NCBI RefSeq assembly: GCF_032854445.1
Contig: NC_088302.1
Span: 45,544,521 to 45,608,520, forward strand
Origin: Liolophura sinensis
Taxonomy: Eukaryota; Mollusca; Polyplacophora; Chitonida; Chitonidae
DNA length: 64,000 nt
Direction: 5' to 3'
This document shows positions 1-12,528 of this stretch, piece after piece; position 1 is the stretch's first letter; every line of letters begins with the position of its first letter. Under the pieces are notes generated by a model that saw only the letters and a list, made by a program, of their open reading frames with translations, had not been told where the DNA came from and made no database searches. Both the position numbers and the translations under genes were made by a program.

Positions 1-142
1 ACTGTCTCTTCCACACCTAACAGAGCGCCTTTCGTCTTTTCTCCCTGGCTCGGAGCAGCTCCCGAGCAACTTCTGCTATTTTTAACTGTCGTCTTGTAAT
101 AACTCCCCTGTGCATACACCACTATAGTCATTAGTTACAGCC

Positions 143-1200
143 ATGGATGACGCAGAAGGAGACGACATGGAAGTCGTGGAAACGCGATCCACTACAAAAC
201 GAACGCGCGATTTTTCAACCGATAGAAGCTCCCAGGAAGGGAAGAAAGCAAAGCAGGTGGGTCAGAAGCAGGGAAATAACAATAACAATGTTGTAATTTC
301 ATCTATGGGGGGGCTTACCTGTCACTGGGTGGAACCCAATTAAATTTGGTCAGAGTTTACAACAAGCAATTGGCAATGTAAAACAAGTAAAGAAAATTAA
401 CGGTAAAGACCTAATGATTGTTTGTAATAGTGCCACTCAAGTCAAAAAGGCACTCAGCATAACAACGCTGATGGGAAGAGATGTCTCCTGCAGGCTGCAC
501 TCCAATATCACCCTTTCACGTGGGGTGATTTATGGGTTAGGGGAAGACATCACTGAAGAAGAAGTACAACAAGCACTGAAAAAATACAAAGTAACGAAAG
601 CACAGCGTCTGACTAAAGGGAAGGAAAAAACTAAAACCAAATGTATGTTGCTATATTTTAATTCGGATGCACTACCGGAAGAAGTTTCTCTCGGTTACGA
701 AATATTTCCTGTCAAGCAATATGTTCCACCCGCCATACGTTGCTTCAAATGTCAGTCCTTTGGGCATATTTCAGGGGAATGTAGGGGGCGCCAGCGATGC
801 CCAAGATGTGGCGGCCCCCATACATTTGATGAATGCCACAACCTGGATCGCCCCAAATGTGTCAACTGCGGGGTCCCTGAGCCATAGCTCGGCGTATATG
901 GGTTGCCCATATAGAAGAGCAGGTATGTAAAGCGCAGTTCATAAAGGTTACCAAGAAAATTTCTTTTTGCTGATGCTTTAAAATCAGTACGTGAAGAAGA
1001 TAACCCCCATAAAATTTACCCAGAGGGGTCAAATGAGCGAGCTCTAACAGAAGGGCCGGTAGTAGATACCCCCCCCTGAACAGCCCCATTCTATTACGAT
1101 TACACCCGTCAAGCCAATCCTTAGGTCCATAGCTACTCAAACCCCACGTGGTGAACCCACTCAGACAGACGATATGTCCTTCACAATGGCACAAGGCTTA
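143..1200 (+). pseudogene. LINE ORF1 (gag-like, three zinc knuckles), frameshifted
   Basis: An ATG at 143 opens an acidic then basic N-terminus that stops at 343. The frame continues from about 345 to 887 with an RNA-recognition-like region and two full CCHC knuckles (CFKCQSFGHISGEC at about 750, then CPRCGGPHTFDEC). The third knuckle starts at CVNCG near 857 and is finished in another frame (HSSAYMGCP, about 885-915). The coding signal then continues to at least 1060 (KISFADALKSVREE in a third frame). I count at least three frame changes: one near a G run at 305-312, one near 885 and one near 915. Tandem CCHC knuckles of this kind are typical of I/Nimb ORF1 proteins, which coat the element RNA. 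Confidence 0.75.
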
Positions 1201-1379
1201 TCGCCATCTTTTCGAAATACTAATAAAAGTCTTCGAAATCGAAGACCCTAAGAGTTTGGTACAAGTAGTGTTTAGCATCGCTCAGAGTCGTCTTGGCTCT
1301 GAGGCTGTTGATTCTAAAAGACTGACAATATTCTATTTACTGTGTCCTCGGATGATGAACATTCATAATGTATCCTTTA

Positions 1380-4300
1380 TATAATATAAAAATATATTCC
1401 TATCTTGTTTTACCTCTATTATCAATGACTTTTAACATGTTACATCAGAATATTTGCGGTCTGGCGCTCATGGAGAGGAATTCAAGTGTTATGTTCAAAA
1501 TCTTAAGCCCGCTCCTCATGTTATATGTCTTCAAGAAAACTTTTTTAAAGCCACATATGGATTTTACCTACCCTGGGTATTTTATAGGTAGAATGGATAG
1601 GAATACAGACGGGAGAGGGGGCCTGGCCATGCTTCTAAAAGACGGCCTATCCTTTTCAGAACTAAAGTTACCTCCCTTTAACAGTATTGAGGCACAATGT
1701 TTTAATATTGCTACGAGGTCTGGTGCACCCACAAGTGTTGTTAATATATACAATCCTTCTAGTCGTATTGATAGAAAAGATTTTGATACTCTTATGTCTT
1801 ATATTAATAGCACTTTATATATTGTGTGGGGATTTTAACGCTTACGGACCCTTATGGGGTAGCATTACAACGAATTTCAATGGAAGGGTAATGACTGCTC
1901 TAGTTAATGATTATGAAATGTGTGTTTTAAATGATGGGACGGGCACTCGTGTAGATCCTCATTCTGGTAATCTGTCTCACTTAGACCTTACTCTTTGCTC
2001 AGCAGATATAGGTCTGTCTTTTTAATTGGTTCGTTGATACCATAAGCCCTTGTCCTAGCGACCACTTACCAGTTCTAGTCACCTGTAATATAGACCACCA
2101 TGTGAATCCTGTAGGCCAGCCTCCCAGATGGTGTGTGAAAAGGGCAAACTGGGATGTATACAAAGAAGAATGTTTGAGGTCTTTTTCTCAGGATGTGTAT
2201 AATAATGATGTTGATATTTTTGCAGATAATGTACTTAATGCCATTGATGTGGCTGCACAAAAATGCATTCCAAAATCCTCAGGTAAGGTGTCTAGTAAAA
2301 TACCTGTTCCTTGGTGGAACGACGATTGTTCTAATGCTATAAAAAATCGGAAACGTTTAAAAAATCGTGCAAAACGCACTCGCCTATACCAAGACATTGT
2401 TTTATTTAAACGAGCTAAAGCTGTAGCACAGCGGGTGATTAAAACAGCTCAGAGAGATCACTGGCGACAATACTGTTCGAATTTATCTGAAAATACAAAT
2501 ACCAAAGAAGTCTGGAATAAAATAAACTCGATTAAAGGTAAAAGAAAATCAAATAACACCCCAACTATTGTTCATAATAATAGTAATTATGTTACTAATA
2601 TTGACAAAGCCAATATTTTGGCAGACAGTTTCTCTTTCGTTTCCAGTTCAAACAATTATTCTCCTGAGTTTATATCCCATAAGGAAAATATTGAAGAAAT
2701 GCATCCTTTTAATAATATTCTTTTTGATGACATGCCAATTAACAATGATTTTTCTTTACTAGAATTAAAGCAGGCCTTATCCTCATGTTCGGATTCGTCA
2801 CCGGGTGAGGATACTATTACGTACTCCATGTTGTACAATTTGCCATATCACTGTATGACTATATTACTATTGCTGTACAATGCCGTTTGGTCTAGTATGA
2901 AACTCCCTGCTAAATGGAAAACGGCAATTGTTGTGCCCGTTGCTAAACCAGGTAAGGATCCCTCGTTCACATCTTCGTACAGGCCTATAGCCCTCACGTC
3001 CTGTCTCTGCAAGGTCATGGAGCGTATGATAAATTCTCGATTGATGTGGTTTTTGGAGAAACACAATATACTTAGTCCAGTACAGAGCGGTTTTAGAAAC
3101 AAACGTTGTACTACTGACCATGTGGTTAATTTAGAAACCTCCATCAGACACTCTTTTAAATATAAAGATTATTTACTTGCCGTGTTTCTCGATATAGAAA
3201 AAGCGTACGATATGGTTTGGAGGACTGGGGTGTTAATTAAGCTGCGTAATATTGGCATTGGTGGAAAAATGTTGGGTTTTTTAAAAGATTTCCTGTCCGG
3301 ACGTTTTATTAAAGTTCGAGTGGGACAGAGTTATTCTCGCATGGTTCCGGTGGAGAATGGGGTTCCCCAGGGAAGTGTCTTATCTCCCACTTTATTTAAT
3401 GTAGCCATAAATGACTTACCCAATGCCATATCCCCTAAATTAAATTGCACGCTTTTCGCTGATGATAAATGCATGTGGTTTTGCTCTAGGTCCCTTGCCT
3501 CTTGTGTCAAGCATATTCAGCAAGGTCTAGATGATATAATGAAATGGAGCCGGGACTGGGGGTTTAAGTTTTCTTCTGTTAAAACAGAAGCTGTTGTGTT
3601 TACACGGCGCCATACTGGTAATGTTTGTCTAACCCTTAATAACTCGACGATCAAAATCTCCTCTTCTTTTAAGTATCTCGGGGTTATATTCGATAATAGG
3701 CTTACTTGGGGTAGACATATTGACTATTTGATAGCAAGATGTGATAAAGTTCTAAATTTAATGAGGTGTGTATCGGGCAAATGTTGGGGGGCTGAGAAAA
3801 AATCATTACTACTGCTATATCGCTCTCTCATCCGTACCAAACTTGATTATTGTTGTGAAGCCTATGATTCTGCTTGCATTACGCTTAAAGAAAAATTAGA
3901 TTCTGTTCAGTGCGCAGCGCTGCGGATATGTACAGGAGGTATGCGCACCACACCACTTAACGTTCTACAGGTATTCTGTAACGAGTGGCCATTGTCTATC
4001 CGTCGGCGCCTGCGCACCCTCAAGTTTTTTTTCAGGCTCAAATGTTCGGTTAATAATGCTTCGTCTCGTTTGCTCGAACCTTCCTTTTATGACAACTTGC
4101 ATGACTTAAATAGTTATGCTGGGTTACCATTTAGTTTGAGATCAAAGAACATATCTTCGTCTTTAGATTGTGATAATGTTGCTTTGCAGTCATCCCGTGT
4201 TCCTGACTTCCCCACATGGAATCTAGAACCTCCCTACATTTCGACTACTCTGAACGATGATAGAAAAAAATCTGATAATCCGAATGTTTCCTTACTATGT

Positions 4301-5074
4301 GCTACGGAATATATACATACAAGCCTATCCCAGTACTTGCAGGTATACACTGATGCCTCCAAGTGTCCAGACAGCAACAGAGTTGGTGCAGCTTTTTGTG
4401 TCCCAGAGTTAAAATATTCCAAATCCTTTAGATTATCCAATTTTATCTCAGTATTTACAGCAGAACTTACAGCTATCATCTGTGCTCTTCAGTTTCTCCT
4501 CGACCTAAAACCTTCCAGGGCTGTTATACTTACCGATTCTTTATCTTCCTTGCAGGCCATGTCAAATTATGTCTGGTATAATTCTTCATCACTTGTGTTT
4601 GAAATACTGCATTTATGCACCGCTCTTCGTTACCAGGGCGTCTCTGTGAGTTTTGACTGGGTACCAGCTCATGTCGGTATTGTGGGAAACGAAATGGCAG
4701 ACTCCCTGGCGAAGAGAGCTTCATCCTTTTTAGATATATCCATACACGTGCCCTTAAACATTAATGAAATCATGAGTCATGTCGCACCTAAGTTTGTGGA
4801 TATTTGGCAGCGGCAGTGGGATGAAGCTAATAAGGGGAGGTTTTTTCACCAGTATAATCGTTCTGTCTTGTTAAATTCGCCAATATCATTACGTTCCCGA
4901 CGAGATGAAACGCTAGTTTTCCGCCTTATTTCTGGACATGTACCTACAAATACGTATTTATTCAGAATGAATCTGCACCCATCTGGGTTATGTGACGTAT
5001 GCCTAATTAACGATGATATCGCTCATCTCTTATTTACGTGTACCCGGCACTCTAACGCTCGCCGTGTCCTTTAG
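1380..5074 (+). pseudogene. LINE ORF2: endonuclease, reverse transcriptase, RNase H; 5' part frameshifted
   Basis: The APE endonuclease is visible as short blocks: QNICGL (about 1448), HVICLQE (about 1520), GRGGLAMLLK (about 1613), CGDFNAYGPLWGS (about 1827) and SHLDLTLC (about 1975). These lie in different frames, with about four shifts between 1460 and 2030. From 2102 the frame is open for 990 codons. RT motifs follow in order: SYRPIALTS (about 2975), GFRNKRCTTDHV, AVFLDIEKAYD, GVPQGSVLSPTLFN and the catalytic FADD at 3455-3466. RNase H follows at about 4330-4720 with YTDAS, the AEL glutamate, TDS and the WVPAHVGIVGNEMAD block. A C-terminal cysteine/histidine motif (CDVC...HLLFTC) ends at the stop at 5072. 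The enzyme would nick DNA and copy the element RNA by target-primed reverse transcription. The clean 3 kb against the broken first 650 bases suggests either a moderately young insertion or indel errors concentrated at one end. Confidence 0.85.
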
Positions 5075-5202
5075 CGGGACTTACGCTCCATTGGCCTTCG
5101 GCATTTTACGTTAGCATCTGTTTTAAATCCTAAAGCGAACCGAAGTAAGACTTTCCAGGCCCTGGCGAATTTTCTTAGCAGATGTCGTCGTTTTTAATAA
5201 TC

Positions 5203-5234
<32 letters not shown>

Positions 5235-5550
5235 GTTAACATGGTTGGATCGGCCTATTTGTTGCTTTTAAAGTGGTTGTTGTCGTTTTTTTTTTTACCC
5301 GAACAGAACTGATGTGAGCTGACGCTTCTACTGTTTTTTTTTTTTTTTGTCCAGGTGTTGTGTATGTATACTGTTCAGCTCCTCCTGTACTATACTCTGT
5401 GTTCCATGTATGTCATAACATCGTGAGTGTTCTAACGCCCACCTTTCCCAAAAATCTCTCTTTAACCTATGTACCTGCCCATCTTGTACTGTAAATATGG
5501 ATTGTACACTAAGAAACGGTCATCATAGTGAATAATGACCCTCTGCAAAC

Positions 5551-5593
<43 letters not shown>

Positions 5594-6440
5594 CTTCTTT
5601 TAGTCATGAAGCCCAAAATTCGTCGGCTATAATGCTACAATGTCCATAGCACTAGTACTGAAACTTCTTCTCCTTGTCCTAAATAATATACTCTTCCTTT
5701 ATATACTATCCAGCTTAAAAGCATTTTCAATGACGCCAAGTTTTGGCGCGCATCGGCCCTTTGGGCCGGAAAAGCGCCAGTGCAAATCAACCCCCCCCCC
5801 CTTTCACAAAGATCCGCAGACTAACAGTACATGAAAACAGTACATGAAAACGTTAAATAGTCATACATAACACTGTGACAACCCCCAGTAAATGTGGAGG
5901 TGAGGTGGAAATGTCATCGGATGTTTTAACGAGCCATACTGAACATGACCATGGCAATTATTGCCATCCATGTCAGGAACAACGTTGTCTATCACAGCTT
6001 CAACAGTTAAATGGTAAGAGATTTGAATGGAACTTTCTTCACAGATTAAAAAATTGTCATTAAAAGTATTAAAAATGGCCTTCAACTAATGAATAACACC
6101 TGAATATCCAAAAATCAGGTTATTTGAGCTGACTTATTAGCTTATGCCAATCTGTTTTGGTTGTAGGGGTGATTTCAATGTTGAGGGGAGTTAGTAGTTA
6201 AAAGCAGTTAAAAATCAAAAAACTGCAGATGAGCTACGACCAATTGGATGAAAACATTGTAATATTCTACAGGATGTCCTTTCGTTTTGGCACTGTTTTT
6301 TCAAATATACTATTCTTCTATAAAATTCCAAAGGTATTATGCAGTATTAATAACTTTTATATGTACCAATCACAAGAATACCAAAGCAAAAATCTCATTT
6401 TAATATGTATTTATATACACAGCAGTTCAAATAGACTTAG

Positions 6441-6810
6441 GCTGCAGACCATGGATGAGTGGTTAGCCCTTCGGCTTGCCGAGCAAGAGGCTCCCATGGT
6501 ACGGGTTCGATCCCCACAGCAAATTTCAGGTTGCGTTGCTGGCAGGTTTAATGGTATTTTCTTGGGGCCTTGGATCCGAGGTGAACGTCGATGCTTGTGT
6601 CACTGGGAAAATGAGTTGCATTCATTGGAGACATCCTGCCTTCCACCTCTAAATATGGGAAGAAATTGTCAGTGACTTGCCAATGGTTGGTGGTTTACAA
6701 CACCACTCCTCCCTGTTTCTTTCTGGAAATCCCTTCACCAGGGGATACCCAAATACTGACTCATCGTCATGGAAGTGAAAGTACGGCATAAAACCAGTCA
6801 GTCAAACAGA
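6441..6810 (+). mobile_element. tRNA-derived SINE (third family in this window)
   Basis: A tRNA-like head carries an A box (GATGAGTGGTTAGCCCTTCGG, about 6453-6473) and a B box (GGTTCGATCCCC, about 6505). A body of about 270 bases follows, and the tail GGCATAAAACCAGTCAGTCAAACA (6787-6810) is the common 3' end of marine-invertebrate SINEs. The orientation is plus. I see no clear target-site duplication. The 148-codon open frame crossing it is chance. Confidence 0.75.
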
Positions 6811-7239
6811 CGGCAAAGAGAGTAATTTCAGATCAGTGATAACAGTGTGATGACTGTACTCCACTTTCTCCTACAACTGCCCTGGAAGTGGCATAAACCG
6901 TGATGTCTGACAAATTTGGTCTGTCAAGGAAGAAGTGGCCCCACCAAGTGTTATTGCAGTTGTTACTGTAATTGCACAGGAATTGCACAGGAATGTGCTA
7001 GGAAAGTGAAGAAAATAAGTTGTAATCAAACTGACAAACACCTACATGTAACATTTTATTTTCTTATTATTTCACATTATTCATTACACAAGTCTGCAGA
7101 CTGATGTCTTTGACATTGTAGTTGACCGCCTTCACCAGCATGGCCCTTTTAACTATTATTTGGGATGAACAGTAAAGTCTCTCTCTTTAAGACCAGCTTC
7201 CTATCACTTCAGTCAAACTTATACACAGTTTTATAGATC

Positions 7240-7925
7240 TTCATTTAAGTATGTTATTTAATACCAGTGGCACAATTATTTCTAATGTAATTTATACTAT
7301 CGGTGCTGTTCTACATGAAGCATTATATGAAGGTGTAATTTTGCAAGGTATGCCATCACTACTCAAGTACAAAGGGTCCATGCACAAGAGTTTTGACTGT
7401 TTTCCAACAGCTCGCATAGCAAAGGATACTACAGAAATCACTCACTCAGGATATTCCCTCAGCTTTAGATTTAAAAAAATATTTGCCACAGTAATTATAA
7501 GAGTAGACATACAGTTAAATCAGGTACTTGTGTTGCACCAAATGCAGCAACTGGTTATGCTTCAGTATTGTATCCAGGCTCTACCAGTGACAAAGCCATC
7601 GTAGAACACACCGGCCTTCTTAATCAGTAGTTCAAATCAGGTGATCTTATTTTAGCAGATAAACGTTTTACTTTATATGATATCTTGCCACAAGGTGTAA
7701 GTTTAAATATTCCAGTATTTTTAAGCAGTGAAAGTCACTTCACCAAAGAAGAATAAAGCCATGCTTTGAAATAGATAAAGCAAGAATTCATGTAGAGGGT
7801 GCAAATGAACGCATAAAAAACTTTGAAATTTTAACCACATTCCACAACATTATAGGTCATTTTCCACCAAAATTTTTCAGTTGTGTTGTGCATTGGGTAA
7901 TGTCCAAGCACCCTTAATTAAATAG
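7240..7925 (+). pseudogene. Dead DDE transposase (DDE_Tnp_4 type, ISL2EU/PIF-Harbinger-like)
   Basis: Several collinear protein blocks in shifting frames match the C-terminal catalytic half of DDE_Tnp_4 transposases. They are FPTARIAKDTTEI (about 7400), a region reading GYASVLYPGSTSDKAIVEHTG (about 7555-7615), SGDLILADKRFTLYDILPQG (about 7638-7695), then ARIHVEGANERIKNFEI (about 7781-7833) and a histidine-rich end. The D, D and E positions (AKD, LAD and HVE) are recognisable. The frames are interrupted many times, so this is a fossil DNA transposon. The N-terminal THAP or DNA-binding part and terminal inverted repeats were not found. An ISL2EU assignment fits best; other PIF/Harbinger relatives are possible. 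Confidence 0.75.
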
Positions 7926-7929
7926 GTTG

Positions 7930-10139
7930 CAGAGAGGTAGGAAATTTAAAGTGGATGACAGCTCCTGCCCGAAATATTGCTCGCTAGATGTTCTCTTTTG
8001 TTTACAACAGTTTGTTCCTTCGTGCAGTAACACTTAAGTGTTAGATAAACCTGAAAAGACACAAACTCAACAAAGACCCTGTCTGGATTTGGCACCCCCA
8101 CTTTTCAGGTACCGGAAATTATATATACTTGTAACACAAACAGGCCCCTTCGCCGAATGATACATCACACTATTGCAAATATATTTTCTCGCTGAACTAA
8201 ACATGGTAAACTTCAATTTTCCCAGTGCACATTACTATTAATATAGGGCGTACATGTTTTTTCCGTCCTTGGGCCTACGTATTTATATATGGTTCCCTTA
8301 GATGGGACTCGTCAGTCGATAGAAATGAAGCCGCCTGACAAACTTCGTCAGGTTCAACGGTCAATAGATTCCTTTTTTACGATGCCTGCAAATCGAACTT
8401 TGTCGTCTGACAATACAAGCTCCTCCACAAGCTAACAAAGTCAGGCAGTGAAGTTACACCGTCAACAGCAAATCAAGAGGTAAACAATAACAAAATAAAC
8501 AACAACAACAACAACTACTATATTTATAAACATTTATAAATAAATATTATGAACTGCTGACAATTTTATCATTATGCCTGGGTATAATTTAAGAAAAAAA
8601 TATTTTTGGGGATCTAAATTTGTCTTTTTGAAAATTAGTTTACTCACAGTGATAACCTAGGGATAAAACGTCAAAAGTGTGTGTTGAGTTATTTAATATA
8701 CAAAATCCCAACTTTTCGAAATACTCGTTTCTAGTGTTGGCGTGCAATCTCTTCTATAGCCCGATTGTGTTTTTTTTTTTTTTTTTTTTTTGACTTAAAC
8801 TGTTGTTTTGAATCAAACGGCAGTTAAATAAAAAAAGAAAGACATGCATTGTCTACAGATACAGTCTCGATATATAGGGCCTGTAGGCCTATATTCCACA
8901 AAGTTATTCTGATAATATGCCTATATTTATTGACGAGAAAGGGATGACCGAAAATCGAAAGGAAGACAGCGCGAATAGGCCGGCAAGTTTATCACCAAGG
9001 CCCGGTAAAAACATGGAGGTTTCTTTCCACCGACTCTCCCCCATACGAGTTAAATTGCTTGTATTAGTCAGTCTACTCCAACCTTTTTCCGACATGCATA
9101 AATTTAATGTTTAATTCGGGATAAATTGTTACAATGTTCTTTGTTGACCCGTGGTTCTCTAGGCAAAAGCGTCAACAGTTAAGCTAAACGTCAATTTCAA
9201 CTTTTTCAGGCAGGCTTAAATAGACAATAACACCTCAATTGGCATATTAAAGGTACGGCAAATCGTCTCTAAGGGGCCTTGGCGGCACATTGGACTCGCC
9301 TTTTTTGCTGGGATTCTTGCCCCCCCCCCCCCCCCCCTCTTTGAAATTGCTTCCTACGCCCCAGTACATGTACAATTTGTCAACCATTTTTCGATCTTTT
9401 CAACATTATATCTAAATATTTTTTGAAAATACTCAACACTTCACTATTTTGGGTCCCCAACAATACACCGGGAAAGTGTGAACATGACCGAGTGATGGCC
9501 GCGGCCGGGGTGGGGGTGGGGGGGTGAGAAAATCGAAAGGCATACATGTGCATACAGGTATAGGCCTACCGATACAGATTCTTGCAATTACACATAGAAT
9601 TACAAGTATATGTATATGTACATATATGTCGATTGCCATTGTCATAACTTTCTGGAATGAAATATTTCAGCTCTTCCTCAGGAGGAATGAATTTTATTTT
9701 GCAAGTATAGATTACACAACCCAAATCGATCGATATAACTGGTACTGGCAGTACTCGTCTTGGTTTACACATCTTACGAGCGACCAGACTGGCAGTTGAT
9801 CTTTTCAGAAATTCTTCAGCTGTGTTTATTTACACCTCAACCTGTAGGCCCACTGGCATTTTTCCCCAACAACTCGCTTACTGATAACTTAACCTTTTCA
9901 TTTTGTTTTGATAGCAGGACTTTCCGTATTATTTCGTTCTATGATAACTTGCCTAATGCAAACATTTCTGTATAGGCCTACACGAACAATTGCCGTTTTG
10001 GGATCAAAACATGATGCGCTTGTTATGCTAAAACAAAATGTAGCCCTACACTAGAAGGCATTTGTGCTTTATTTATTGGCAGTATATAGAATAAATCTAA
10101 AGTGTTTTCTGATCGGTGTATTTCATTGCGCTAGCGTCT
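7930..10139. other. Gene-free stretch, no recognised feature
   Basis: There is no coding region or clear repeat family here. It contains a T run at about 8769-8792, a C run at about 9319-9337 and a G-rich patch at about 9505-9525. It lies between the dead transposase and the SINE pair, on the far 3' side of the minus-strand DELE1 gene. Confidence 0.5.
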
Positions 10140-10151
10140 TCTCTCCTCCGA

Positions 10152-10505
10152 GACCAGCCCGGATAGCACAGTTGGTAGAGCGTCCGCTTCGGGACCGGTT
10201 GATCCAGGATCAATCCTTGATCGAGTCACACCTAAGACTTTAAAAAAGGAAGTTGTAACTTCCTCGCTTGGCGTTCAGCATGAAGGGGATAGTGCAACGA
10301 CTGGTTGACCCGTATCAGTATAATGGCTCGGGCGGGGCGGCTTGCTTGCCTTCGGTAAGTCGTCTCAGTGAGGCAGCACTAAATAAAAGAGCGGTGGAAA
10401 TCCGTCCTGCAACAAGGAGGCACATTACACGTACATGCACCCTAATGATTCCTTCGTCGTAATATGACTGAAAAATTGTTGAGAACGACGTTAAACCCCA
10501 AGCAC
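10152..10505 (+). mobile_element. Full-length tRNA-derived SINE, family 2, with 12-bp target duplication
   Basis: The head reads GCCCGGATAGCACAGTTGG then TAGAGCGTCCGCTTCGGGAC, a tRNA-like A box; the B-box region is GATCAATCCTTGATC. The body ends TTGTTGAGAACGACGTTAAACCCC at about 10477-10500. A perfect 12-bp duplication TCTCTCCTCCGA flanks it at 10140-10151 and 10506-10517. An intact head, intact tail and undamaged duplication indicate a fairly recent insertion. Confidence 0.88.
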
Positions 10506-10712
10506 TCTCTCCTCCGAAATCACCGATACGCGTTCACGTTGGAAATTGGACCCTCGATGACACTTTAACATAACACAAATAACTGACGGTGTAGAATTAA
10601 AACCATACATTCGGATCCATATTAGGATGATTTAATACAGTACAGTAGGAGAACTTTTAGGCGTACACACAAATCTTCATGGGTATTCAGTACACTCTGT
10701 TTTAATTTTAGA

Positions 10713-11003
10713 TTTATTTTATTTGATTGGTGTTTTATTTAGCCTATTTATTTGATTGGTGTTTTACGCCGTACTCAAGAATATTTCACTTATACGACGG
10801 CGGCCAGCAATATTGTGGGTGGAAACCGGGCAGAGCCCGGGGGATACCCACGACCATCCACAGTTTGCTGGGGGCCTTATAACCTACGACCAGAGAGGAA
10901 GCCAGCATGAGCTGGACTTGAACTCACAGCGACCACATTGGTGAGAGACTCCTGGGTCATTACGCAGCGCTAGCGCGCTAACCAACTAAGCCATGGAGGC
11001 CCC
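10713..11003 (-). mobile_element. Full-length tRNA-derived SINE, family 1, with 12-bp target duplication
   Basis: On the minus strand the head (GGCCTCCATGGCTTAGTTGG at the 11003 end) has A and B boxes and a long variable arm, like a tRNA of the Ser/Leu type. The conserved body follows, and the tail GGCGTAAAACACCAATCAAAT lies toward 10745. The tail is doubled (two ATTTGATTGGTGTTTTA blocks, about 10717-10770). The flanks TTTAATTTTAGA at 10701-10712 and 11004-11015 form a perfect 12-bp target duplication. Confidence 0.88.
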
Positions 11004-11015
11004 TTTAATTTTAGA

Positions 11016-12528
11016 AGCGCATCATCTAATTTTAAAGCGCATTTACACCTGCACAACCCTTCTCTGTAGCATGGGTCAAGGTCAAATGGCATACACCTGC
11101 CCTCTGATTACTTCCACATTCTTTATTTTCACTATTTTGCTAACTAGCAAAGCGCGCGATTGCCTTAAGGTCTCATATCAAAGAACAATCATCCAAACAT
11201 AAAATCAACGACTTAACATTTTACTATACATTCAGATACATGTGCAACCAGTCATTTCACATTTTCCCAAATACACATTCAGTATAAACTCATCATACAT
11301 TTTAATTTGACCATCCATAATTATAATGCTGGCATTATTTATCTACATGTTCGTGTATATAGTTGTCACTGCAATCAAAAATATGCACCCATGGTTAAAA
11401 CTGGGATATATAAAAAAAATCACATACATAAATGCTTTCAATCCATACAGAAAACTGTACAATTATACTGCGGTATGAAACAGCTATTCCTCACATCTGG
11501 TTTGTTCTTCAGGGAGTTCAAGTGCTGAGGAAACGACGACGAAGCAGTAACTCACTTACAGAGAATGAAATATTCCATATGAAATGCAATAGTGTGAATT
11601 TCAAGATCAGAATAAGGTTTCCATGATCCGACTAAAGTACCTTATTATTCCTCTTTATGGAAATTTACAGGCTTCTCAACAATAGGACATTGTCCTAATA
11701 GCACCTCTTCCAAGTTAGCTTCTGGCTTTCTCTGCATATTACAGAGCTTTATGGTTTAACACCAGGTGCATGGCATTTTCTATACTGACTCAGATCTTAG
11801 TTTAACTATTATGGAAGGTGCCCAATTCAAACTGGAAATGGCAATTCACAATAAAACACTTTGCAATTCAGACATGAATGCTATTTTGGAGATGGGCAAG
11901 CTTAAGGCCTAAACAATGAAATACAAGTCAGGAAAATAACTTATTTTAATGTCCATCCTTATCAATGATTCTGCAAGTTATTTTCAGTGTACTGTTTGAC
12001 CAAACAATACTTCTCCTCAGCCTTACTATGGAAGCTTACCATACCTTGCATAACTAGCAATACAGCACTTCTGGATCCAACATGCCTCACCTAATCCATC
12101 ATGGGTAATCAAATCAAACATGCACCACACTGGAGGATTTCAGGGCTTTTCTATCATTATGCTGCTTTAAACCTCAAAGATATTAGTTGTTATGTCCAGG
12201 ATCTCTCTTGAGAAGCAATTCTATTCAGTACATGCATCCAAAAACTCCTAGCTATGCTTGGCTGAAGAGAGCCCAAATTACCTGAGGGCTAGGGGTGAAG
12301 AATGTCTCACAGACTTAACTATTGTTCGGAATGCTGAATAGAGTAACTCTGAAGACCTTTACATTTATACAGGCCCAAGATAAACATCAAGAGGTATATA
12401 TGTTAGCTGGCCATAAATGGGACCTTGTCCAACTCGTTTGCTAAACTGGCTGAGTTCTACAAGCAAAGGGACCAACACAAGTCACCTGGGAGGGTAAACC
12501 ACTATACAACTGGCAGTATAGGCAGCTG
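11016..12528 (-). other. Probable 3' UTR and flank of the DELE1 gene
   Basis: This stretch directly follows the DELE1 stop codon on the minus strand and has no coding signal and no recognised repeat. A minus-strand AATAAA (TTTATT at 11122-11127) could end the transcript about 1.4 kb after the stop. No RNA evidence is available, so the transcript end is a guess. Confidence 0.4.

Larger units (their letters stand above)
1..5800 (+). mobile_element. I-superfamily LINE (Nimb/I-like), near full length, degraded
   Basis: This is a non-LTR retrotransposon in sense orientation. A leader of about 140 bases precedes ORF1 (gag-like, zinc knuckles), followed by ORF2 with an APE-type endonuclease, reverse transcriptase and RNase H. 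A 3' UTR rich in T runs (5205-5230, 5553-5593) follows, and a GC-rich hairpin (GGCCCTTTGGGCC at about 5754) sits near the 3' end. RNase H after the RT places it in the I superfamily rather than Jockey, CR1 or L2. The left edge may lie outside the window, so no target-site duplication can be shown. The right end is set at about 5800; a short AACAGTACATGAA repeat follows at 5822-5850. ORF1 and the endonuclease part of ORF2 have shifted frames, so the copy cannot move by itself. Confidence 0.85.

Noticed and set aside
6441-6520. Possible functional tRNA gene
   Set aside because: A and B boxes are present but the body and tail continue as a SINE. The same applies to the heads at 10152 and 36455.
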